From assembly GCA_934271465.1 (NCBI GenBank), contig CAKQRQ010000013.1, forward strand, positions 1 through 37,666: DNA of 37,666 nucleotides, given 5' to 3'. Positions 24,340-32,303 of the stretch are shown here, piece after piece; position 1 is the stretch's first letter, and every line of letters starts with the position of its first letter. The notes beneath the pieces are model-generated. The model worked only from the letters and a program-made list of their open reading frames with translations, did not search any database and had not been told where the DNA came from. The DNA comes from an uncultured Alphaproteobacteria bacterium. Its GTDB lineage: Bacteria; Pseudomonadota; Alphaproteobacteria; RF32; CAG-239. The position numbers were made by a program, and so were the translations under genes.

Positions 24340-25229
24340 TTCTTCCCCCTGATGAAATCGCGCAGTTTTTTCCATTTCGCCTGCCAGCCGAACCGTTTGC
24401 ACCATTGACGCTTCCACTGTTTTTTATATCCGTGCGTGAAGCAGTATTCTTTTTCGTGTTCGTAAATCTGTCGATAAATTTCCAACGATTTCGCCTTGAA
24501 TGCGGGATTGGAAACGGTGTTTGTTTCATGCCAGCGGTAGGAAAACAAAATATCGGGTATATATTTGTACTTTCCGATTTTACTAAGCTGCAAATGCATA
24601 TACCAGTCTTCCAGAAAAACGGATTCATCATATTTTCCGGCATCAATTATTGCTTGCCGCGAAGACAGATAACCGTTCGGAATGTGGTTTCCTTTCAGTA
24701 GATTTGCATAGGCGCCGAAATCGGCATGCTTGTTGTCGGGCGCATTCAAATGCAATTCGTCTCCGAATGTTTTGTAAAGGGCTTTGTTTTCCGGAAGAAC
24801 CGCCCGATTTTTGCCCCAATAAATCCGTTCGGATTTTCCGTTAATAATTTCATTGTCGCCGACAGCCAGCACATAGTCCGGATTTTGCGATAAAAACAAA
24901 TGCAGGGTTTCTATCGCCTGCGGTTTTGCCATATCATCGGAGGCAATCGTGTAAAGATATTGTCCCCGCGCCAAGTCAATCAGTCTGTTGAGCGTGACGC
25001 ATGTTCCCTGATTTTCCTGCGTTTCGAACACGACACGGACAAAGCGTTTTTCGCATTCGGGTTTCAGAGATTGCAAAATCTCAAAAGTCCCGTCCTTTGA
25101 TCCGTCGTCAATGACCAGCAGTTCGATGTTTTGATACGTCTGCGCCATAATCGAACGGATACATTCTTCGATGTATTTTTCGTGATTATAAGCGGGAATA
25201 ATGACGGAAATCAGATCATCTGTATTCAT
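24336..25229 (-). CDS. GT2 family glycosyltransferase
   Basis: This GT-A transferase has 297 residues, with ISVIIPAYNHEKYIEE, VIDDGSKDGT and a DxD-like ASDDMAKP near residue 95. It starts at ATG 25229, with AAGGA six bases before it, inside the last codons of the aminotransferase gene (14-base overlap). The C-terminus is basic (KKQWKRQWCKRFGW), suggesting contact with the inner membrane. It splits the fdtA- and fdtB-like pair, so it may transfer the sugar they make; that is inference from position. Confidence 0.9.
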   Translation of the reverse strand: MNTDDLISVIIPAYNHEKYIEECIRSIMAQTYQNIELLVIDDGSKDGTFEILQSLKPECEKRFVRVVFETQENQGTCVTLNRLIDLARGQYLYTIASDDMAKPQAIETLHLFLSQNPDYVLAVGDNEIINGKSERIYWGKNRAVLPENKALYKTFGDELHLNAPDNKHADFGAYANLLKGNHIPNGYLSSRQAIIDAGKYDESVFLEDWYMHLQLSKIGKYKYIPDILFSYRWHETNTVSNPAFKAKSLEIYRQIYEHEKEYCFTHGYKKQWKRQWCKRFGWQAKWKKLRDFIRGKK

Positions 25230-26304
25230 TGACAATCCTTACGACTTCTGCCGCTTCTTCGTCCGTCAACACGGGTGACATGGGCAGGGAAATGATCGTG
25301 CGGTGAATTTCTTCGCTGATCGGGTAAGAGCGATCCGCCCATTCCTTGTACGCGTCCTGTTTGTGCGGCGGGGTCGGATAATGGATAATCGTTTGCACGC
25401 CGTTGTCCGTCAGGTATTGTTGGAAACGGTCGCGTTCCTGTGTTCTGACCGCGAAAACGTGCCACACCGCCGCGTCTTCGTCATACGTTTGCGGCAAAAC
25501 AATCAGCGGATTCGTTATGTTCTTGCGGTAATATGTCGCAATTTCGCGACGGCGGGCGTTGTCTGCGTCCAAATGCGGTAGCTTCACGTCCAGCACCGCC
25601 GCCTGCAGTTCGTCCAAACGGCTGTTCGTTCCTTTGTAAATATGGTGATACTTGCGGTCCGAACCGTAATTCGCCAAAGCTTTGACTTTGTTATACAGTT
25701 CTTCGTCGTTGGTCGTAACTGCGCCGCCGTCGCCCATACAGCCGAGGTTCTTTCCGGGATAGAACGAAAACGCCCCCGCGTCCGACAGGTTGCCAACGCG
25801 TTTGCCCTGATAAAACGCCCCGTGCGCCTGCGCGCAGTCCTCAAACACCTTCAAGCCGTATTTCTTGGCGACGTCCCAAACCTTTTGCATTTGAACGGCC
25901 TGCCCGTACAGGTGAACGACCATGACCGCCTTTGTGCGCGGCGTGATTGCGGCTTCGATTTTGTCGGGATCGATGTTGTAAGTGTGAATGTCCGGTTCGA
26001 CCAAAACGGGCGTGCATCCGTTTTCGGAAATCGCCAAAATCGTCGCGATATATGTATTTGACGGCACGATGATTTCATCGCCCGCGCCGAATCCGTGCGC
26101 GCGGATGATCAAATTCAGCGCATCCAGCCCGTTCGCCACGCCGACGGCGTATTTCGTGCCGCAATATTCGGCAAAATGTTTTGAAAAAGCTTCGTTTTCC
26201 GCGCCTTGCAGATACCACCCCTTGTCCAGAATGCGGGCAAAGCGGGCGTCGATTTCCGAACGGAAGCGGTTGTTCACTTTGGCTAAATCTAGAAATTTAA
26301 TCAT
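25216..26304 (-). CDS. fdtB: DegT/DnrJ/EryC1 PLP-dependent sugar aminotransferase (FdtB-like)
   Basis: This enzyme aminates a keto sugar nucleotide using PLP. Of 362 residues, the PLP-binding lysine is K185 in FYPGKNLGCMGDGGA, and the aspartate holding the pyridine nitrogen is D156 in EDCAQAHGA. The N-terminal NGLDAL segment is also typical. With FdtA it should yield a dTDP-3-amino-3,6-dideoxyhexose; the symbol rests on this pairing. AAGG precedes ATG 26304. The truncated GT2 gene ends 16 bp upstream. Confidence 0.88.
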   Translation of the reverse strand: MIKFLDLAKVNNRFRSEIDARFARILDKGWYLQGAENEAFSKHFAEYCGTKYAVGVANGLDALNLIIRAHGFGAGDEIIVPSNTYIATILAISENGCTPVLVEPDIHTYNIDPDKIEAAITPRTKAVMVVHLYGQAVQMQKVWDVAKKYGLKVFEDCAQAHGAFYQGKRVGNLSDAGAFSFYPGKNLGCMGDGGAVTTNDEELYNKVKALANYGSDRKYHHIYKGTNSRLDELQAAVLDVKLPHLDADNARRREIATYYRKNITNPLIVLPQTYDEDAAVWHVFAVRTQERDRFQQYLTDNGVQTIIHYPTPPHKQDAYKEWADRSYPISEEIHRTIISLPMSPVLTDEEAAEVVRIVNEYR

Positions 26305-26320
26305 ATCTTACCTTTCATAA

Positions 26321-26566
26321 CTACTTATTTGCTTCACATATAATAGATTTCAGTAATCCTAGATTGACAGCATTTCGAACAATCTCTATTTGTTGAGGAT
26401 GTTTTTCTTTATATTTTTGCGCAATTTCATTAGACCTGTCTGTAGAACCATCATTAACAACAATAACCTCAAAGTCTTGAAATGTTTGTGACAAAACGGA
26501 ATTCAAGCATTCTGTAATATATTTTTCAGCATTATAGCAAGGAATAATAACAGAAATTTGAGGCAT
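26321..26566 (-). pseudogene. Truncated GT2 glycosyltransferase (81 aa)
   Basis: Only the first third of a family 2 transferase is present: ISVIIPCYNAEKYITE and VVNDGSTDRS. The family likeness runs to about residue 72 (RNAVNLGL), after which nine unrelated codons lead to the stop. The acceptor and DxD parts are missing, so it should be inactive. The start is normal, with GGGGAAAG upstream. The break falls 16 bp before the fdtB-like start, and composition changes here from A/T-rich to more G/C-rich, so a recombination junction is likely. Confidence 0.75.
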
Positions 26567-26569
26567 AAT

Positions 26570-27445
26570 TCACTTTCCCCTTATCGAAAACAGAGAAATG
26601 AGACCAAATAAGCGGATTTTGAAGCCCTTAGGCGTAACATTCAGTTGGATAAATGGAATGATGTTAAATAAATCCAACCAAATACGACGATTTCCTCCTA
26701 AAAAATTTACTTTAGAATATATGTGGGGATATTCTCTCGCGGCAAAACACTGACAACGTGCACTGGCATCATCCATTTTTTCTTTCTGAATATGTGATGT
26801 ATTGCCTTCAAAATTTCTATACCTAACCAGAACTTCTGGAATATTGTAAAACATCGTTTTTCCAACTAAGCGAAGAAATAACATATAATCCTCTGCTGGA
26901 GAATACTCTTCCTCATAACGAATACCGAAACTTTCAAGTACAGATTTTCTTATCATTGCGGTAGTATGAGCAACAATACAACCTCTCATCAATCCCATTT
27001 TAATATCCAGATTTCTTTGAGGAGGGTTAGATACCTTAATTTTAGGAAATTTTTCAATAGAACTGCTTACAACGCCGACTTCCGGATGTGCGTCCAGATA
27101 CGCAACTTCTTTTTCCAAACGCTCCGGCAATGAGATATCGTCATGATCAAACACAGCCAAATACTCGCCCTTGGCCATACCTATCAATTTGTTTCGGCTC
27201 GGCGTTATTCCGAGATTATGCTCATTTTTGCTATATTTGATACGCGCATCATGATAGGATTTGACTATTTCCTCCCGATTATCTTCAGGGCAATCGTCTA
27301 ATATCAAAAACTCAAAGTCGCTAAAAGTCTGATTCAAAATGGACTCTATCGCCTCTCTCAAATAAGCTTCTTTGGTCTTATACACCGGCATTAATACGGA
27401 TACTTTAGGCATAATTTTCTCGTCTTTACTTTGCAATTCATTCAT
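26570..27445 (-). CDS. GT2 family glycosyltransferase, first gene of the cluster
   Basis: This 291-residue GT-A transferase has VSVLMPVYKTKEAYL, ILDDCPED and the DxD-type FDHDDISLPERL. Its sequence is visibly more A/T-rich than the genes after it. ATG 27445 has GAGG seven bases upstream; an internal ATG (27412, MPKVSV) is a possible but weaker start. A 24-bp near-perfect palindrome covers the ribosome site and start codon, so translation or transcription may be controlled there. Confidence 0.9.
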   Translation of the reverse strand: MNELQSKDEKIMPKVSVLMPVYKTKEAYLREAIESILNQTFSDFEFLILDDCPEDNREEIVKSYHDARIKYSKNEHNLGITPSRNKLIGMAKGEYLAVFDHDDISLPERLEKEVAYLDAHPEVGVVSSSIEKFPKIKVSNPPQRNLDIKMGLMRGCIVAHTTAMIRKSVLESFGIRYEEEYSPAEDYMLFLRLVGKTMFYNIPEVLVRYRNFEGNTSHIQKEKMDDASARCQCFAAREYPHIYSKVNFLGGNRRIWLDLFNIIPFIQLNVTPKGFKIRLFGLISLFSIRGK

Positions 27446-27463
27446 AAACCTCGGTTTATGAAT
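27440..27463 (-). promoter_or_regulatory. 24-bp palindrome over the first cluster gene's start
   Basis: The arms ATTCATAAACC (27440-27450) and GGTTTATGAAT (27453-27463) are perfect over 11 bp with a 2-nt centre. The element spans the ribosome site and ATG of the first polysaccharide gene. It could be an operator or an RNA hairpin that hides the start. Confidence 0.5.
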
Positions 27464-27746
27464 ATAACTAAATATTGCGAATCTTTATATAAAAGTCAAC
27501 CTTTAATTTGTTGACTTGTGACTTTAATCTTGTGAATTTCAACATGTTTTCAAAATCAATCCTCCATTTGCTTACGCAACACCTAAATAAACGGTGGTTT
27601 GTGAATTATGCTTTTAAACTTATTTTTCTCTTTATCACGACGCTGAGGGACTGTTTGACTCAGGTTAGCGCTTCTCCTTGTGTTATTGGGCAGCTTGATT
27701 TTAATCTTTGGTTTTAACAACATATATAACCAAAGGATAAAAACAG
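27464..27746. promoter_or_regulatory. Divergent intergenic region between the polysaccharide cluster and the recombinase
   Basis: No convincing gene is seen here. The inverted repeat AAGTCAAC/GTTGACTT (27494-27501, 27511-27518) places two TTGACT boxes back to back, one per strand. The minus-strand box is a plausible -35 for the polysaccharide operon, with CAATAT 17 bp on as a weak -10. A second inverted repeat CTTTGGTT/AACCAAAG (27706-27713, 27728-27735) lies just before the recombinase ribosome site AAAGGA and could be its operator. Confidence 0.4.
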
Positions 27747-28334
27747 ATGATTTACGGATATATTCGCTGTTCAACAGACCATCAAAACACGCTCAATCAA
27801 AAGTTTGAAATTGAGCAATTTGCGAAACATAATTCCTTATCTATTGACTACTGGGTCGAGGAAAAACTTTCGGCAACAACCGAGATGTCCAAGCGAAAAC
27901 TCGGCGGACTGCTTAAACGTCTTCAAAAAGGAGATGTCCTTATTGCGACGGAACTTTCCCGCCTCGGACGAAATCTACTTCAGGTCATGAGCATTTTGCA
28001 GCGCTGCCTTGATAAGGAGTGCCAAATTTGGACGCTCAAGGAAAATTACCGCCTTGGGACGGATATTCAATCCAAGGTTTTGGCTTTTGCCTTTTCTTTG
28101 TCGGCCGAAATTGAACGGAATCTGATTTCTGCGCGGACAAAAGAATCTTTGCGTCGCGTCAAAGCTGAAGGAAAGCATCTCGGCCGGCCTTTCGGGGTTC
28201 AATACCAAAAACTCCGCAAAGCCGAAAGCCAAATTCGCGAGCTTTTGGCACAAAATTGTTCTAAAGCAGATATTGCCCGCCGGTTTGGGGTCAGGTGGCT
28301 GACGCTCCATCGGTTTATTCGCACTATGCTTTAG
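27747..28334 (+). CDS. Serine recombinase (resolvase/DNA-invertase family)
   Basis: This site-specific recombinase has 195 residues. The nucleophile is Ser9 in YIRCSTDHQN, and the catalytic arginines lie in ELSRLGRN. The long E helix follows (AFSLSAEIERNLISARTKESL) and then a Hin-type helix-turn-helix at the C-terminus (about 150-195, KADIARRFGVRWLTLHRF). The size fits small invertases and resolvases such as Pin or Hin. It sits just upstream of, and divergent from, a surface polysaccharide cluster. AAAGGA lies eight bases before ATG. No inverted crossover sites were recognised in the window. Confidence 0.92.
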   Translation: MIYGYIRCSTDHQNTLNQKFEIEQFAKHNSLSIDYWVEEKLSATTEMSKRKLGGLLKRLQKGDVLIATELSRLGRNLLQVMSILQRCLDKECQIWTLKENYRLGTDIQSKVLAFAFSLSAEIERNLISARTKESLRRVKAEGKHLGRPFGVQYQKLRKAESQIRELLAQNCSKADIARRFGVRWLTLHRFIRTML

Positions 28335-28351
28335 ATTTTAATTTTCAGATA

Positions 28352-28394
28352 CAAAAAAACGGGCGGCCGACTTTGGTTGGCCACCCGCTTTTTG
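28352..28394. terminator. Bidirectional terminator between recombinase and valS
   Basis: A G/C-rich stem (CGGGCGGCC against GGCCACCCG, one mismatch) is flanked by an A run on the left and a T run on the right. It serves the two convergent genes, the recombinase and valS. Confidence 0.75.
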
Positions 28395-28407
28395 TTTGCT
28401 TTTCAGC

Positions 28408-31044
28408 TTAGAGATTGGCAATGCGCGCCAATGCCGCCTCGACTTTCGCTTTGTTTTCAAGCGCATCGGCCTGACGTTTTTTCTCCTCTTCGACAACTTT
28501 TGCCGGCGCACGCTCGACAAAGTTGGCATTGGATAATTTGGCTGCATAGCCCGCCAGATTTTTGTTTAACTGATCCAGCTCTTTGTTCAGGCGCTCACGC
28601 TCCGCCGCAAAGTCAACAACGCCTTTCAACGGCAGTAAAATGCTTGTGCCGTTTGAAACGGTCTGAACCATATCAGGCGTGATATCGCTGTGCAAAGGCT
28701 CAATGCTTTCCAACCGCGCCAGTGAACAAATGATGTTTGAGAAATCGGCGGCATAGCCCAAAACCTCGGGTTTGGCGTCTTTCAGATAGGCTTTCAATTT
28801 GGCGCCTGCCGGCAGGTTCATCTCTGCACGCAGCGATCTGATGGCCGTGACCGCGTCAATCGTCCAGTCAATCGCCGTTTTAGCTGCCGCGTCAATATCT
28901 TCATGCTTCGGCCACGGTTGGCAAATCAGCTTGTTGTCCCGCGCCGCCAGATTATCCCACAGCTGCTCCGTGATAAAGGGCATAAACGGATGCAAAATGA
29001 CCAAAATCCGATCCAATGCCCAAGCGAAAGTTGCTTTTGTTTCGGCTTTGGCGCTCTCATCCTCGCCATACAGAATCGGCTTAATCATCTCGATATACCA
29101 ATCGCAGAATGTGCCCCAAACGAATTGATAAACCGCGCCTGCCGCATCGGAGAATCGGAACGCATCCAGATTGCGCGTGACTTCGCGAGAGGCCTCTTTG
29201 GCCTTGGCAACAATCCATTTGTTGACGGCGTGCGCGACCTTTGTCTCGTCAAAATCTTTGACGGGTTTGGCCTCGTTCATCTCGCCAAAACGCGCCGCAT
29301 TCCACAATTTTGTCGCAAAATTGCGGTAGCCGGCAACGCGAGCCTCGCTCATATTGACATCGCGGCCCTGAGTTTCCATAGATGCCATGAAGAAACGCAG
29401 CGCGTCGGCGCCGTATTGGTCAATCATAATCATCGGGTCGACCGTGTTGCCCTTTGATTTGGACATCTTGCGCCCCTGCTCGTCCCTGACAAGCCCGTGA
29501 ATATAAGCCTTTTTGAACGGAACCTTTTTCATCATATACATGCTCATCATCATCATGCGGGCAACCCAGAAGAAAATGATGTCAAAACCCGTGACCAGAA
29601 CAGAAGTCGGATAAAATGTGTCGAGATATTCGGTTTTGTCCGGCCAGCCGAGGGTTGAAAAAGCCCACAGACCTGATGAAAACCATGTATCCAAAACATC
29701 TGTTTCGCGGCGGAGTTCAACTTTTTTGCCATAGTGTTTTTCGGCCGCGGCATAGGCTTCTTCCTCGGTCTCCTCGCAGAAAATATGCTCATCGGGACCA
29801 TACCAAATCGGCATTTGATGCCCCCACCACAATTGGCGGGAGATGCACCACGGCTGAATATTGCGCATCCATTCAAAATAAATTTTTTCGTAAGACTTCG
29901 GAACAAACTCCATTTCGCCGTCTTCGACAACGCGGACGGCCTCTTTGGCCAATTTGGGCGCGTCGACAAACCACTGATCGGTCATCATAGGCTCGATAAC
30001 GACATCGGAGCGTTCACCGTAAGGGATAACCATCGGGTGGTCTTCAATTTTTTCCATCAGGCCGAGTTCCTCAAGCTTTTCTATCGTCTTTTGGCGGGCG
30101 GTCTGCGTGTCCAGTCCTTCAAAAGGCGTTTTGTCGTTGAGGGTCGCGTCCTCGTTCAAAATATTGATTAACGGCAGATTGTGGCGGCGGCCGACTTCAA
30201 AGTCGTTGAAATCATGTGCCGGCGTAATCTTAACCGCGCCGGTGCCTTTTTCAGGGTCGGCGTGCTCATCGGCAATAATCGGAATCGGACGGTTGACAAT
30301 CGGCAACATCGCATTTTTGCCAATCAGGTGTTTCAATTTTTCATTATCCTTGGAAACGGCAACGGCCGTATCGCCAAACATGGTCTCCGGACGGGTCGTC
30401 GCAATGTGGACAAACTCGCCTTTTTCGCCTTCAATAGGATATTTGTAATAATACATTTTGCCGACACATTCCTTTTGGATAACTTCCAAATCGGAAACGG
30501 CTGTCATAAATTTTGAATCCCAGTTAACGAGCTTTTTAGCCTTGTAAATCAGGCCGTCTTTATACATCTGAACAAAGATTTTACGAACGGCGCGGCTCAG
30601 CCCTTCGTCCATGGTAAAGCGCGCGCGGCTCCAATCACAAGATGCCCCCAAACGGCGCAATTGTTTGCAAATTGTGCCACCGGACTGCTCTTTCCACTTC
30701 CAGACGGTTTCAATAAATTTTTCACGCCCTAAATCGTGGCGCGAGATACCCTCTTTGGCCAAGTTGCGCTCAACAACCATTTGGGTCGCAATGCCGGCGT
30801 GATCCATTCCCGGCTGCCACAAAACTTTTTTGCCCTGCATGCGGTTATAGCGAATCAGAATATCCTGCAACGTATCATCCAGCGCATGCCCCATGTGCAA
30901 AACACCCGTGACGTTCGGCGGCGGAATAACAACGCAAAAAGCATCTTTGTTCGAACGCATATCCGGCTTAAAATCGCCGTCTGCTTCCCATTGTTCATAA
31001 ATTTTTTCTTCAAAATCTTTCGGGTTATAATTCTTTTCCAACAT
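28408..31044 (-). CDS. valS: Valyl-tRNA synthetase
   Basis: This class I synthetase charges tRNA-Val and edits threonine. It has 878 residues, the typical length. The HIGH-type motif is NVTGVLHMGHAL (HMGH at 50-53). The editing domain is in the middle. The KMSKS motif (GRKMSKSKGNTVDP) is near residue 525. The C-terminal coiled coil (about 805-878) ends VEAALARIANL. It follows popZ and tolC on the same strand, an order common in Alphaproteobacteria. Confidence 0.98.
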   Translation of the reverse strand: MLEKNYNPKDFEEKIYEQWEADGDFKPDMRSNKDAFCVVIPPPNVTGVLHMGHALDDTLQDILIRYNRMQGKKVLWQPGMDHAGIATQMVVERNLAKEGISRHDLGREKFIETVWKWKEQSGGTICKQLRRLGASCDWSRARFTMDEGLSRAVRKIFVQMYKDGLIYKAKKLVNWDSKFMTAVSDLEVIQKECVGKMYYYKYPIEGEKGEFVHIATTRPETMFGDTAVAVSKDNEKLKHLIGKNAMLPIVNRPIPIIADEHADPEKGTGAVKITPAHDFNDFEVGRRHNLPLINILNEDATLNDKTPFEGLDTQTARQKTIEKLEELGLMEKIEDHPMVIPYGERSDVVIEPMMTDQWFVDAPKLAKEAVRVVEDGEMEFVPKSYEKIYFEWMRNIQPWCISRQLWWGHQMPIWYGPDEHIFCEETEEEAYAAAEKHYGKKVELRRETDVLDTWFSSGLWAFSTLGWPDKTEYLDTFYPTSVLVTGFDIIFFWVARMMMMSMYMMKKVPFKKAYIHGLVRDEQGRKMSKSKGNTVDPMIMIDQYGADALRFFMASMETQGRDVNMSEARVAGYRNFATKLWNAARFGEMNEAKPVKDFDETKVAHAVNKWIVAKAKEASREVTRNLDAFRFSDAAGAVYQFVWGTFCDWYIEMIKPILYGEDESAKAETKATFAWALDRILVILHPFMPFITEQLWDNLAARDNKLICQPWPKHEDIDAAAKTAIDWTIDAVTAIRSLRAEMNLPAGAKLKAYLKDAKPEVLGYAADFSNIICSLARLESIEPLHSDITPDMVQTVSNGTSILLPLKGVVDFAAERERLNKELDQLNKNLAGYAAKLSNANFVERAPAKVVEEEKKRQADALENKAKVEAALARIANL

Positions 31045-31085
31045 TTTCTTTTTCCTAAATTTTTAACGTCTTAACAGTAAAGGTT

Positions 31086-31117
31086 ATGCCCTTAAAGCTT
31101 TCGGACTTTAGGGGCAT
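31086..31117. other. Strong hairpin in the popZ-valS spacer
   Basis: ATGCCCTTAAAG (31086-31097) pairs with CTTTAGGGGCAT (31106-31117), with one G-U pair and an 8-nt loop. There is no T run after it on either strand, so it is not a standard terminator. It may be a processing site or leader structure for valS. Confidence 0.45.
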
Positions 31118-31151
31118 GAGGATATGAGGTCAGTTCAGGCGCGACGGGCTT

Positions 31152-32222
31152 TTAAGAACCGACCTTTGCAATCACTCGTTCAATTTCCTGTTTGACAACT
31201 TTTTCGACCAACAAGGGCAAATTGTCATTTATCCATTCTTTGGTCTGGCGCATAATCTCGGCTTCAGCAAGAGATTTGAAATCGGCGCCGTCGTTCCATT
31301 GGCGGCTGATTTCTTTGCCAATAGCTCTGACAATTGCGTCTGAAACAAATTCTTCCAATGTTTTTGCCCCGTCTCCGAGAGCGGTTATTGCCGGTGCAGC
31401 AGGCTCCTGCGGCGCGGCGGGCTTTTCCTCGTGGGAGAACATTTTGGCAAAATTGCTGATGATGTTTGCCGAAACATCCATCGGGTTTGCGGCCGGTTTC
31501 GGCTCGGGCTCAACAGGAGCTTCAGCAACAGGTTCAGACTCGGGCTCAGGCTGCTGTTCAACGACAGGCTCCGGCTCGACAACAATTTCAGGTTCCGGCT
31601 CACTCATCGGTTCAGGCTCAATGGGTGCCTCAACAACCGGTTCCGGCGCAGGTTCGACTTCAGGTTCAAGAGGCGCTGCCTCGGGCTCGACAATCAAATC
31701 CTCTATCGGCTCGACAGGCTTGCTGTCAAAAGATGACGAAAAATCATCGTCAAAAATCGAATCGCTTTCAGTATCTTCCGTGCCGATTGTCAATTCGGGC
31801 ATTTTGCTATCGGCCATTTCATTTTTAATTTCTTCAAAAGGATCTGGCTCAGCGGCAGCCGGCTCACTCTCCGGCTCTTCAGAAAGTGCGGCGGCAACAG
31901 GTTCTTCCAATGCAGGCTCTTGCTCGACAACCATATCTTCCAGCGGCTCAACAGTCGGTTCCGAAAGAACAGACTCAATCATTGACTCCGTCTGCTCATC
32001 TTGCGGCTGTGGTGCGGCGGCCGGTTCATCGGCAATACGCATCTCCGGCGAAAGCTCCAAAATATTTTCAACCGGCGCATCCGTTCCGACGACTTCCTGC
32101 AACACATCGTTTCCGCTTTGCTCCAGCGCGGCGTCTTTTTGCTTTGCCTCGTCTTCTTCCAGAATGCCCTTGATTGAAGATAAAATATCTTCCATTTCCA
32201 TATTGTCGGTTTCGTCAGCCAT
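31152..32222 (-). CDS. popZ: PopZ-like polar organising protein (DUF2497)
   Basis: PopZ forms a cell-pole scaffold that anchors the chromosome-segregation apparatus in Alphaproteobacteria. The three-part design is clear. A short N-terminal helix (MEMEDILSSIKGILEEDE) comes first. A very long Pro/Glu/Asp/Val-rich disordered linker follows (about 30-265, with many PEPEPVVE-like repeats). The C-terminal oligomerisation helices close the protein (about 290-356, VSDAIVRAIGKEISRQW and MRQTKEWINDNLPLLVEKVVKQEIERV). At 356 residues it is longer than the Caulobacter protein because of the linker. The ribosome site before ATG 32222 is weak. It sits between tolC and valS. Confidence 0.92.
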   Translation of the reverse strand: MADETDNMEMEDILSSIKGILEEDEAKQKDAALEQSGNDVLQEVVGTDAPVENILELSPEMRIADEPAAAPQPQDEQTESMIESVLSEPTVEPLEDMVVEQEPALEEPVAAALSEEPESEPAAAEPDPFEEIKNEMADSKMPELTIGTEDTESDSIFDDDFSSSFDSKPVEPIEDLIVEPEAAPLEPEVEPAPEPVVEAPIEPEPMSEPEPEIVVEPEPVVEQQPEPESEPVAEAPVEPEPKPAANPMDVSANIISNFAKMFSHEEKPAAPQEPAAPAITALGDGAKTLEEFVSDAIVRAIGKEISRQWNDGADFKSLAEAEIMRQTKEWINDNLPLLVEKVVKQEIERVIAKVGS

Positions 32223-32303
32223 AAGCTTAAACTTTCTTGTCTAAAAAATTATTTTGTCCTTATGTTAGCCAAAAAATTTTTGTTTAGCAAGCCCCTCTTA
32301 TCA

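Noticed and set aside
31045..31151. T-box or attenuator for valS
   Set aside because: No T-box signature and no T run after the hairpin; T-boxes are not expected in this lineage.
31192..32244. Long plus-strand open frame (350 codons) opposite popZ, Ser/Gly-rich
   Set aside because: It is the complement of the Pro/Glu repeat linker of popZ, has no family features, and popZ has clear conserved ends.
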